Shown here: positions 1-5,247 of the stretch, piece by piece
Layout: each line of letters begins with the position of its first letter
Numbering within the stretch: position 1 is the first letter of the stretch
Assembly (NCBI GenBank): GCA_958427145.1
Contig: CAUAAZ010000054.1
Coordinates: 1-5,247 of the forward strand
Source of the DNA: an uncultured Collinsella sp.
GTDB lineage: Bacteria > Actinomycetota > Coriobacteriia > Coriobacteriales > Coriobacteriaceae
Length of the DNA: 5,247 nt
Reading direction: 5' to 3'
Made by a program: the position numbers and the translations under genes
Notes under the pieces: generated by a model
What the model saw: only the letters and a program-made list of their open reading frames with translations
Databases searched by the model: none
Told to the model about the DNA's origin: nothing

Positions 1-219
1 GGTGGTTCCGCCCTCGGAGGCCGAGGGGGTGTCCCAGCCCTGCCAGCCGATGCCACTTACATTGGCGTTAATTTGCACAGAGCCATCTTCAACGGGATTC
101 AAGATGCTGACTTTAAGATCCTCCACTGATTTAGATTGCCCCGTTGTGCCAGCCGTAGATCCGTCGCGCTTACTGCTCATCCAGCCAATATTCGAGACAT
201 GCGCCTCATACTGAATATG
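1..219 (-). repeat. ChW repeats of the GH25 protein (partial)
   Basis: Residues 362-434. One full unit (HVSNIGWM, AGTTGQS, VEDLKVSIL) of ordinary composition is followed by a second unit (SGIGWQGW) that turns GC-rich from about position 54 down to the edge and is cut there. By comparison with the neighbouring gene, these are units 1 and 2 of a triad. Confidence 0.85.
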
Positions 220-1302
220 CATCTTGCTGTCATCTACGTTCAGAAGAGAACCGTTGAAGCAGTAGTTCATGTCACAACGTCCGTTAACGCCCGGGACATT
301 GCCGCTGTTTGAATACTGCCAGAAACTGTAGCTGCCAGCATAATCGCAACGCCAATTATATTGAGCGACCCAATGGTCATAACCGCTCAGAGACGGACTA
401 TCCAAGTAGTTGTTGAGCCAGTTAAGGTTCGCATAGATACCCGACTTAAAGCCAACGGCCTCCATTCGGTTGCAAAAAGCCTGCGCAATCTGAGCGAGCT
501 TATCTTTGCTGAAATTCGGATCCTGCAAGATATAGTTATCCTCAAGATCGTAATAAACGGGAAGCGACGGATGATGGCCACCGAGCCAAGCAAGCGTTCG
601 ATCGGCTTCTTTATTTGCATCCGCAACAGATCGAGCATAGGAGTAGTAGTAGACGCCATAAGGAATACTGAGGCGCTCACATTCAGCAGCGTTCCTTTCA
701 AAGGAATCGTCAGGCTTTCCATAAACAGGCCCAACCCTGAGGATGGCAAAATCAATCCCTGCGGCCTTAACCATATCCCAATCAACGGTCCCCTGGTAAT
801 TACTGACGTCAATACCGCGCGCAATAGCACCATTGGGCAAAGGATCGTCAGTTAAAGACTGCGCATCGATGTCGCCATTGTCAGAATCGATAAGCACGCC
901 GTTTTCGAAACGCCAAGAGTTCGGTTCCAAAGAGTCCGTTTCGCAGGAATTCATCTCAGTGGAATCATCGGCTGGGACCTCACCGTTTGACTCGTCAACA
1001 CCAGACTCTTCGACGCCAATGCTAAGTTGCTCGCCCGAATCAGAATCTGTTTCCCCATCAGGACGAGCAGCATTTGCGTCGTCACCATACCATTCGGTTA
1101 CACCCTGAGAATCCGAAGCATCGTCCTGCGTTCCCTGAGAACTTGTACCTTGAGATTCGCACTCGTTCGATGTTTGCGAGACCGACTGCGAAGCAGCGGC
1201 GGCCTGGACCGACAGCGCATACGCACTGTAAGGCTGGATGATTTGAGACCAGCCCATTAATAGCGTACAAGCCAAAGCAGCAGACGCTTTGAGACGTTTC
1301 AT
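1..1302 (-). CDS. Secreted GH25 lysozyme with C-terminal ChW repeats (3' end missing)
   Basis: The reading frame is open from ATG at 1302 to the left edge, giving 434 residues without a stop. Residues 1-29 form a Sec signal peptide (MKRLK, hydrophobic core, Ala27-Tyr-Ala29 cleavage motif). Residues 30-155 are an acidic Ser/Asp/Glu-rich spacer. Residues 160-350 are a glycoside hydrolase family 25 domain (N-acetylmuramidase, cutting the MurNAc-GlcNAc bond of peptidoglycan). The family signature is visible: GIDVSNYQG with Asp165, YYDLED with Asp252 and Glu254 as the expected catalytic pair, WQYS at 328-331 and Asp344 in GRCDMN. From residue 362 ChW units follow (HVSNIGW, AGTTG), the second cut by the edge. 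The start at 1302 is preferred over an in-frame ATG at 1320 because only 1302 has a purine-rich ribosome site at the right distance. The gene has its own promoter and follows the terminator of the upstream gene. The domain call is firm; the substrate (own or foreign wall) is unknown. Confidence 0.95.
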   Translation of the reverse strand, partial: MKRLKASAALACTLLMGWSQIIQPYSAYALSVQAAAASQSVSQTSNECESQGTSSQGTQDDASDSQGVTEWYGDDANAARPDGETDSDSGEQLSIGVEESGVDESNGEVPADDSTEMNSCETDSLEPNSWRFENGVLIDSDNGDIDAQSLTDDPLPNGAIARGIDVSNYQGTVDWDMVKAAGIDFAILRVGPVYGKPDDSFERNAAECERLSIPYGVYYYSYARSVADANKEADRTLAWLGGHHPSLPVYYDLEDNYILQDPNFSKDKLAQIAQAFCNRMEAVGFKSGIYANLNWLNNYLDSPSLSGYDHWVAQYNWRCDYAGSYSFWQYSNSGNVPGVNGRCDMNYCFNGSLLNVDDSKMHIQYEAHVSNIGWMSSKRDGSTAGTTGQSKSVEDLKVSILNPVEDGSVQINANVSGIGWQGWDTPSASEGGTT

Positions 1303-1308
1303 GTATAT

Positions 1309-1313
1309 CCCCC
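1309..1313 (-). promoter_or_regulatory. Ribosome binding site of the GH25 gene
   Basis: GGGGG on the minus strand lies 6 bases before the ATG at 1302. It decides the start: the in-frame ATG 18 bases upstream has no purine-rich sequence before it. Confidence 0.6.
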
Positions 1314-1352
1314 GAGACATTGGTCACATGTAAAGACACGAATGGTTGCTAT

Positions 1353-1381
1353 ATTATCGCACTTCCATACAGACATTTAAA
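1353..1381 (-). promoter_or_regulatory. Probable housekeeping-sigma promoter of the GH25 gene
   Basis: Reading the minus strand, TTTAAA (1381-1376; 4 of 6 matches to TTGACA) is followed after 17 bases by GATAAT (1358-1353; 5 of 6 matches to TATAAT). A TGC directly before the hexamer makes it an extended -10. Transcription would start near 1346 and give a leader of about 45 bases. The element sits downstream of the intrinsic terminator of the previous gene, which fits independent transcription. Not tested experimentally. Confidence 0.6.
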
Positions 1382-1411
1382 GCTTAGAAAAGCACCAGTC
1401 AGCATGCAGTC

Positions 1412-1442
1412 AAAAAGAGGCGCTCCTGCAACGGAGCGCCTC
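1412..1442 (-). terminator. Rho-independent terminator after the NlpC/P60 gene
   Basis: On the minus strand there is a perfect 10-bp GC-rich stem, GAGGCGCTCC paired with GGAGCGCCTC (1442-1433 and 1426-1417), with a 6-base loop and five T residues directly after (1416-1412). It begins 8 bases past the TAG stop of the NlpC/P60 gene. The plus strand has no T tract after the stem, so it works only for leftward transcription. Confidence 0.93.
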
Positions 1443-1450
1443 AACAGACT

Positions 1451-4400
1451 CTATGCGAAAGGCCTAGCGGCACCGATTACCCGACCTGGAGCATTGACCG
1501 AACGCTCGGTCACACCGATCCCCGGCCACGAATCGATAATTCGACCGTTTCCGATATAGATTCCAATATGGCCCTGGTAGTAGACCACATCTCCCCTCTG
1601 CAAAGCAGAGGTGCTAACCGGCATAAACGTGTTGTTGCGATACCAGTTCATGGAGTTGTAGGTTTGCTCGGGCAGCCAACGATGGTTATAGGGGTTATAC
1701 CAACCCATATCCATGCCTGTCGCATACAGACATTGCAGTACCAAGCCCGAGCAATCAACCGCATCCCCCGGCCAAGAAGACCAAGGCTCAATATAACGCG
1801 TCCCAATATATTCCCGAGCACGCTGGACGAACGCATTGATGCAATCCTGTCTAGAAGCGTTATAAGGAATTCGAGAAGGCGAGACATACGTGAAATAACC
1901 GGTGCAATACGAAGGAAGCTGTACGCTATTGCAACTAACCTTTGGATAAGATCCCGGAGTCTGATACCCCATATAACGATAGGTCTCAAAATACGAATCA
2001 GACGTAGAGCCTGGTGCAGAAGCGCCCTTGGGGACAATCTTTACCTGTAAAGCCTGAACAGGAATGCCAAGCTTCGTGGTGCCCGCCGGTGATCCATTTT
2101 TAGTCCAGCCAAGCCATCCGTAATTTGACACATGGACGCGATACCAGACATCAAAGTAATTCGAAACGTCGCCAGTCAAGTTAATCTTCACGGCTTGGAT
2201 TTGTTGTCCCTGTCCAACGGTTCCCGCTGTGGCCCCATCTGAGACAGCAGATTGCCAGCCGATATTGGATACGTGGGCGGAATACGAAATGCCACCGTTC
2301 ATGGAGATTTCGGAAAGCGAAAGCTGCATGGCCTCCATCGCACGGTTCTGTCCAACTGTTCCGGCAACACCGCCATTGCCGACAGGCGCTTGCCAGCCAA
2401 GACCGGAGCAATTCGCCTTTGCAGATAGCTCGGGAAGCTGGATCAACGCAGCATGGTCTTGAATGGGAGCGTCGGACGAACCCTTGGCAATCAACTTAAT
2501 TTGAATTGCCTCGGCTTGCTTAGACAGCCCGACGGTGCCGGCTACAGCGTCATTTTTAGCCCAGCCAAGCCAGCCATAATCCGCCGCATGGATACGGTAG
2601 TAAATATCGTATTTTGAAGCGTCGTTGCCGGTCAGCCTTAATTTGACCGCCTGAATTGCGAGGCCCTTGCCAACAGTGCCAGCATAGGAAGCACCCGAGA
2701 CGTATGGCTGCCAACCGATATTCGCAACATGTGCCGACACTTCAACTGAGGCATCGATGCCTTGCGTCGCAACATACAACGCCTGCAGGGAACGAGACAT
2801 ACCCGTCTGGCCCACGGTTTCACCGTTACCAACGGGAGCCAGCCAGCCCGCAGAAGCAACGTGTGCCTGAGATACAAGACCGATTCCAGACGTTTCGATA
2901 AATGCATTGGCAGAGGAGCCAGGCGAAGACTGGCCCTTATTTACAAGTGCAACATCGATGCAGCACAAACCGGAAGAACCACCAGAAACGCCACATGCCT
3001 GACCATTTGACGTCCAGCCTGTCCAGCCCTTACCGGAATCGTATGCTCGATACCAGATGTCATAATTGGCAGCGAACCGGCCACTCAGCGAAATTATTAT
3101 CGCTTTTATGGGTGCGCCGGATACCGCCTTGGCAGCGCCGCCATCCGATACAGAAGCACCCCAGCCTGAATATGCATCCATAACGGCATAGGAAATTGAC
3201 CCGCCATCAGTTTGGCCAGCAACGCTTAAGGCAATAGAGCTCAGCAGTTTAGCGCCCTTGCCTCCGATCGTGGCCTTTTGACCGGAAAATGAGCCAAGAC
3301 TCTCCCCAGAAACGGCGGAACCGGAAACCGTAACGGCGTCAAGATCGCCGATAAAAACCTTGCTCGAAGAGCCGGGAGCTGCTCCACCTTTCTCCACAAG
3401 GATTACCTTAACTGCTTCGATAGCCCTGCCTTTACCGGCAGAACCAGCGGCAGCTCCATTGCAAGCCCAATCAAGCCAGCCTATACCTGACACATGAGCA
3501 CAATACCAGACGTCATATTTTTCAGCTGCCTCACCGGTTAGACGAATCTGGACGGCTTCGAGACGCTGAGACTTACCAGTCGTTCCACAGCGCCCCTCAG
3601 ACCACTGCTGCCAGCCGACATTAGAAACATGGCCACGAAGCTCAATGGAGCCCGAGTGACCATACCAGTCAAGCTGGGCTTCAAGAGCTTCCATGGAAAG
3701 GCCCCTACCAGTTGTCCCCGCAACAGATCCGCCGCCTACGGGAGACATCCAGCCAATATTCGATGTATGCGAGCGAACGGAAATCGAAGCGGGATCATCG
3801 CTACGGTTCTTAAAAGGACAGGTAGTGTCGCCCGGGGCGGGGTCGCCCTTGGGCAGGACCGCGACCTGGACGGCCTGGACGGCGCGGCCGTAGCCCGCCG
3901 AGCCGGCGTCGGCGCCGTCGCACGCCCAGCCCAGCCAGCCGAACTCCGCGGAGTGGACGCGGTACCAGACGGTGTAGCGGGCCGACAGGTCCGCGGACAG
4001 CCTGACCCTCAGGGCCTCGACGGCGCGGGACTGGCCGGTGGTGCCGGCGGTGCCGCCGTTGCCGACGGCGGCCTGCCAGCCGACGTTCGAGACGTGGGCC
4101 TCGACGGATATTGCGTTTGCAAGCTGCTCTTGAGAGGCTGTTCCATCCACTTCGAGTGAGATTTTGAGTGCCTCGAGATTAAGGCCCCTACCCGTCGTTC
4201 CGGCAACCTTACCCGAACTAACTGAATCCATCCAGCCGATATTCTGCACATGGGCAGAAACACTTACGTTTTTGACGGTCAGCTGATTGCTTACGGCAGA
4301 ATCGTCAGCAACGACCTCACTTCTACCTTCGGATGAACCCTGTTGCGTGTCTTGAGACTCGTTAACAACAGGGGACGCATTCAACTCATGCCCCTCAGAG

Positions 4401-4567
4401 TCTGAACCATCATCAATAGCGTTCGAGTCCTCAGAATTCAAGTTAGTTGAGTCAGTAGATCCGTTAACTGAATAATCAGCATATGCAGCAGTCACGGTCC
4501 ACGATTGGCTCATGAGCAACACGGCAGCCATGAGAATGGAAACGGACATATCAAAGAGACGTCTCAC
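1451..4567 (-). CDS. Secreted 15-unit ChW-repeat protein with C-terminal NlpC/P60 peptidase domain
   Basis: A 1038-residue protein read from GTG at 4567. Residues 1-30 are a signal peptide (RR, hydrophobic core, Ala28-Tyr-Ala30). Residues 31-98 are an acidic Ser/Asp/Asn-rich spacer. Residues 99-853 hold fifteen ChW units (conserved Gly-Trp, AGTTG-like turn, EAxxxxL end) in five triads, each closing with a KGxxAPG-type linker. Residues 857-905 are a Tyr/Pro-rich connector of unknown role. Residues 906-1038 are an NlpC/P60 domain, expected to cut peptidoglycan stem peptides outside the cell. Its nucleophile is Cys939 in DCSGL and its base is His1000 in GHIGIYIGNG; the usual third residue position carries Asp1012 (RIIDS). 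The in-frame ATG at 4585 lacks a ribosome site, whereas a strong one precedes the GTG. The gene lies 30 bases after the C39 gene, probably in the same operon, and ends at a terminator. Most of the gene is about 50% GC, but 3827-4105 is 78%. What the ChW repeats bind is not known from the sequence. Confidence 0.95.
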   Translation of the reverse strand: MRRLFDMSVSILMAAVLLMSQSWTVTAAYADYSVNGSTDSTNLNSEDSNAIDDGSDSEGHELNASPVVNESQDTQQGSSEGRSEVVADDSAVSNQLTVKNVSVSAHVQNIGWMDSVSSGKVAGTTGRGLNLEALKISLEVDGTASQEQLANAISVEAHVSNVGWQAAVGNGGTAGTTGQSRAVEALRVRLSADLSARYTVWYRVHSAEFGWLGWACDGADAGSAGYGRAVQAVQVAVLPKGDPAPGDTTCPFKNRSDDPASISVRSHTSNIGWMSPVGGGSVAGTTGRGLSMEALEAQLDWYGHSGSIELRGHVSNVGWQQWSEGRCGTTGKSQRLEAVQIRLTGEAAEKYDVWYCAHVSGIGWLDWACNGAAAGSAGKGRAIEAVKVILVEKGGAAPGSSSKVFIGDLDAVTVSGSAVSGESLGSFSGQKATIGGKGAKLLSSIALSVAGQTDGGSISYAVMDAYSGWGASVSDGGAAKAVSGAPIKAIIISLSGRFAANYDIWYRAYDSGKGWTGWTSNGQACGVSGGSSGLCCIDVALVNKGQSSPGSSANAFIETSGIGLVSQAHVASAGWLAPVGNGETVGQTGMSRSLQALYVATQGIDASVEVSAHVANIGWQPYVSGASYAGTVGKGLAIQAVKLRLTGNDASKYDIYYRIHAADYGWLGWAKNDAVAGTVGLSKQAEAIQIKLIAKGSSDAPIQDHAALIQLPELSAKANCSGLGWQAPVGNGGVAGTVGQNRAMEAMQLSLSEISMNGGISYSAHVSNIGWQSAVSDGATAGTVGQGQQIQAVKINLTGDVSNYFDVWYRVHVSNYGWLGWTKNGSPAGTTKLGIPVQALQVKIVPKGASAPGSTSDSYFETYRYMGYQTPGSYPKVSCNSVQLPSYCTGYFTYVSPSRIPYNASRQDCINAFVQRAREYIGTRYIEPWSSWPGDAVDCSGLVLQCLYATGMDMGWYNPYNHRWLPEQTYNSMNWYRNNTFMPVSTSALQRGDVVYYQGHIGIYIGNGRIIDSWPGIGVTERSVNAPGRVIGAARPFA
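2009..2440 (-). repeat. ChW triad 5 of the NlpC/P60 protein
   Basis: Residues 710-853. Unit 13 has GLGWQ and AGTVGQN, unit 14 HVSNIGWQ and AGTVGQG, unit 15 YGWLGW and AGTTKLG; it closes with KGASAPG. It is joined by a Tyr/Pro-rich connector to the NlpC/P60 domain. Confidence 0.9.
2465..2887 (-). repeat. ChW triad 4 of the NlpC/P60 protein
   Basis: Residues 561-701. Unit 10 has HVASAGWL and VGQTGMS, unit 11 HVANIGWQ and AGTVGKG, unit 12 YGWLGWA and AGTVGLS. The closing linker is modified to KGSSDAP. Confidence 0.88.
2918..3343 (-). repeat. ChW triad 3 of the NlpC/P60 protein, degenerate
   Basis: Residues 409-550. Unit 7 has lost the Gly-Trp core and is recognisable only by spacing and a GGKGAKLL segment where other units have AGTTGRG. 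Unit 8 keeps SGWG but not the AGT turn. Unit 9 keeps YDIWYR and GWTGW but carries Cys535-Cys536 where other units have Glu-Ala. It closes with KGQSSPG, so the triad boundaries are preserved. Confidence 0.75.
3371..3787 (-). repeat. ChW triad 2 of the NlpC/P60 protein
   Basis: Residues 261-399. Unit 4 has HTSNIGWM and AGTTGRG and resembles unit 1 closely. Unit 5 (GWQQW, CGTTGKS) is two residues shorter than unit 2. Unit 6 has IGWLDWA and AGSAGKG; it closes with KGGAAPG. Composition is about 50% GC, although the protein closely matches triad 1. Confidence 0.9.
3827..4105 (-). other. GC-rich block spanning ChW units 2-3 of triad 1 (possible recombined cassette)
   Basis: 217 of 279 bases are G or C (78%), and all 93 codons end in G or C. 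Sample neighbouring stretches (3741-3800 and 4321-4380) are 52% and 50% GC. The frame and protein homology continue through both junctions, so this is an in-frame substitution within a repeat and not an insertion that disrupts the gene. The change is abrupt on both sides: it begins at the GTC for Val155 and ends after the KGDPAPGD linker. Confidence 0.85.
3830..4273 (-). repeat. ChW triad 1 of the NlpC/P60 protein
   Basis: Residues 99-246. Unit 1 has HVQNIGWM and AGTTGRG, unit 2 HVSNVGWQ and AGTTGQS, unit 3 FGWLGWA and AGSAGYG; it closes with KGDPAPG. Unit 1 has ordinary composition, while units 2 and 3 are extremely GC-rich. Confidence 0.9.
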
Positions 4568-4571
4568 GATT

Positions 4572-4582
4572 CCACCTTCCTT
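4572..4582 (-). promoter_or_regulatory. Ribosome binding site that places the NlpC/P60 gene start at GTG 4567
   Basis: AAGGAAGGTGG on the minus strand is a near-ideal Shine-Dalgarno sequence ending 4 bases before GTG at 4567. It lies inside the longer reading frame that begins at ATG 4585. That ATG has only GTTCGTCTATAG before it, with no ribosome site. Starting at GTG also leaves a normal signal peptide beginning with Arg-Arg. Confidence 0.8.
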
Positions 4583-4597
4583 CATCTATAGACGAAC

Positions 4598-5247
4598 CTA
4601 CTTAAGGACAACCGCTTGGGCTCCTCGTTGCGAGTATAACGAAGCGATGCGTTGGGCGGAGTTAGAGACATAGCCAGCGAGTGAATCAGCAATGTAAACG
4701 GTACCCAGGGAACGATTAAAGCCCCTAAGAACGACGGTATGGGAATTGGTATAGGTTCGATAGACCCTTCCGCCATAGGCCTGGGTCGCATAGCAACTTC
4801 CCAAGTTTTGCATACCAATCGTTGACCAGATAATAACGGGATGCCCGGCTTCCAAATAGGAATAAAGATCATAGAAACCAGTGCCCGTGACGTCATACGC
4901 CCGCAAACTGCTTCCACGACTAATCAAAAAAGAATTAGCCGTGTTGGTCAAGCCGGGAGCGGATATGCAGTTTCCGTTCGAAGCACTATGCGGATTACCC
5001 CAAAACGCCGTCACAAAGTCCCAGTTGCTCTTAGGCATATACGCATCTGCAATAACGGTTTTGCCCAGCCCAAATCCGTAATAGTTAAGCGCATTAGTCA
5101 ATGCAACGGACTCGCAACCAGTCGGAAGCTCAGGATTCTGAATTGTACAAGGAACGTTGAGGACAACCGAATTCGGACGCAAGGGTCGATCCCTGTACGC
5201 GCCCTCCGTGGGGCCCGGTGCCGCCGAGCCCTTCGCGAGGATGCGGA
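4598..5247 (-). CDS. ChW-repeat protein with C-terminal C39-family cysteine peptidase (5' end missing)
   Basis: The frame is open from the right edge to TAG at 4598-4600, giving 215 complete residues. The first residues (RILAKGSAAPG) match the tail of a ChW triad as seen in the next gene, so the full protein carries ChW repeats ahead of the peptidase. From about residue 28 to the end is a Peptidase_C39_2-like domain: oxyanion Gln36, nucleophile Cys44 in PTGCESVALTNALNYYG, His169 in NSHTVVLRGF, and Asp187 in YIADSLAG. The papain-like Cys-His-Asp order is intact. It probably acts outside the cell on peptides or peptidoglycan cross-bridges, but the substrate cannot be read from the sequence. A possible TTG start at 5182 is rejected because the repeat tail continues upstream of it in frame. 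The NlpC/P60 gene follows 30 bases downstream with no terminator between, so co-transcription is likely. Confidence 0.9.
   Translation of the reverse strand, partial: RILAKGSAAPGPTEGAYRDRPLRPNSVVLNVPCTIQNPELPTGCESVALTNALNYYGFGLGKTVIADAYMPKSNWDFVTAFWGNPHSASNGNCISAPGLTNTANSFLISRGSSLRAYDVTGTGFYDLYSYLEAGHPVIIWSTIGMQNLGSCYATQAYGGRVYRTYTNSHTVVLRGFNRSLGTVYIADSLAGYVSNSAQRIASLYSQRGAQAVVLK

Noticed and set aside
361..855. Plus-strand open frame of 164 codons opposite the GH25 domain
   Set aside because: It is antisense to a well-recognised GH25 domain, has no recognisable domain and is explained as a shadow frame.
1267..1302. Possible lipoprotein lipobox at Cys12 of the GH25 protein
   Set aside because: Cys12 comes before the hydrophobic core and the preceding residues (Ala-Leu-Ala) do not fit a lipobox; an Ala-Tyr-Ala signal peptidase I site is present instead.
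1383..1416. Alternative promoter with TTGACT near the terminator T tract
   Set aside because: The -35-like TTGACT is good, but only a weak TTTCTA lies 17 bases on; the extended -10 at 1353-1358 is far better.
1568..2050. Plus-strand open frame of 160 codons opposite the NlpC/P60 domain
   Set aside because: Arg/Ile-rich nonsense product antisense to a domain with intact catalytic motifs.
3827..4105. GC-rich island as an insertion element or integron-type cassette
   Set aside because: No inverted repeats, target duplication, attachment site or recombinase is visible, and the protein frame and repeat register run through both junctions.
3629..4159. Plus-strand open frame of 176 codons with an Ala/Gly/Asp-rich product
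   Set aside because: Its openness comes from the GC-rich island, where stop codons are rare; it is antisense to conserved ChW repeats.
5180..5182. TTG as the start of a free-standing 194-residue C39 peptidase
   Set aside because: The frame continues upstream into a ChW tail with the KGSAAPG linker, and there is no convincing ribosome site before the TTG.

Overview
The window looks like part of a surface or secreted cell-wall-enzyme locus from a Gram-positive bacterium, most likely a gut actinomycete of the class Coriobacteriia (Collinsella/Olsenella-like). This rests on three things: ChW repeats (hydrophobic repeats with a conserved Gly-Trp) fused to different hydrolase domains, Sec signal peptides ending in Ala-Tyr-Ala, and a composition near 50% GC with patches near 78%. 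The taxonomic call is inference; a Clostridia-type Firmicute is the alternative. There are no RNA genes, transposases, CRISPR arrays or phage structural genes in view.

All three genes lie on the minus strand, so transcription runs from right to left. At the right (5247-4598) is the 3' end of a gene that ends in a C39-type cysteine peptidase domain. The few residues before that domain are the tail of a ChW module, so the complete gene is a ChW-repeat/C39 peptidase protein whose start is outside the window. Only 30 bases separate it from the second gene (4567-1451), a 1038-residue secreted protein. That protein has a signal peptide, an acidic Ser/Asp-rich spacer, fifteen ChW units arranged as five triads, and a C-terminal NlpC/P60 cysteine peptidase domain. 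The pair looks like one operon and ends at a strong intrinsic terminator (1412-1442). After this comes a separate promoter (about 1381-1353) and the third gene (1302 to beyond position 1): a signal peptide, a long acidic spacer, a GH25 lysozyme domain, then ChW repeats that run off the left edge.

The three products share one scaffold (the ChW repeats, presumed to bind the cell surface or extracellular polymers) carrying three different active domains: glycan cleavage (GH25), stem-peptide cleavage (NlpC/P60) and proteolysis (C39). Together they look like a set for wall remodelling, lysis of neighbouring cells, or surface processing.

The most unusual feature is compositional mosaicism inside the ChW repeats. 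In gene 2, a 279-base block covering exactly units 2 and 3 of the first triad is 78% GC with every codon ending in G or C, inside a gene that is about 50% GC. The ChW stretches at both window edges, belonging to the other two genes, switch to the same GC-rich style at equivalent places in the module. This suggests that ChW unit 2-3 cassettes are exchanged among genes.
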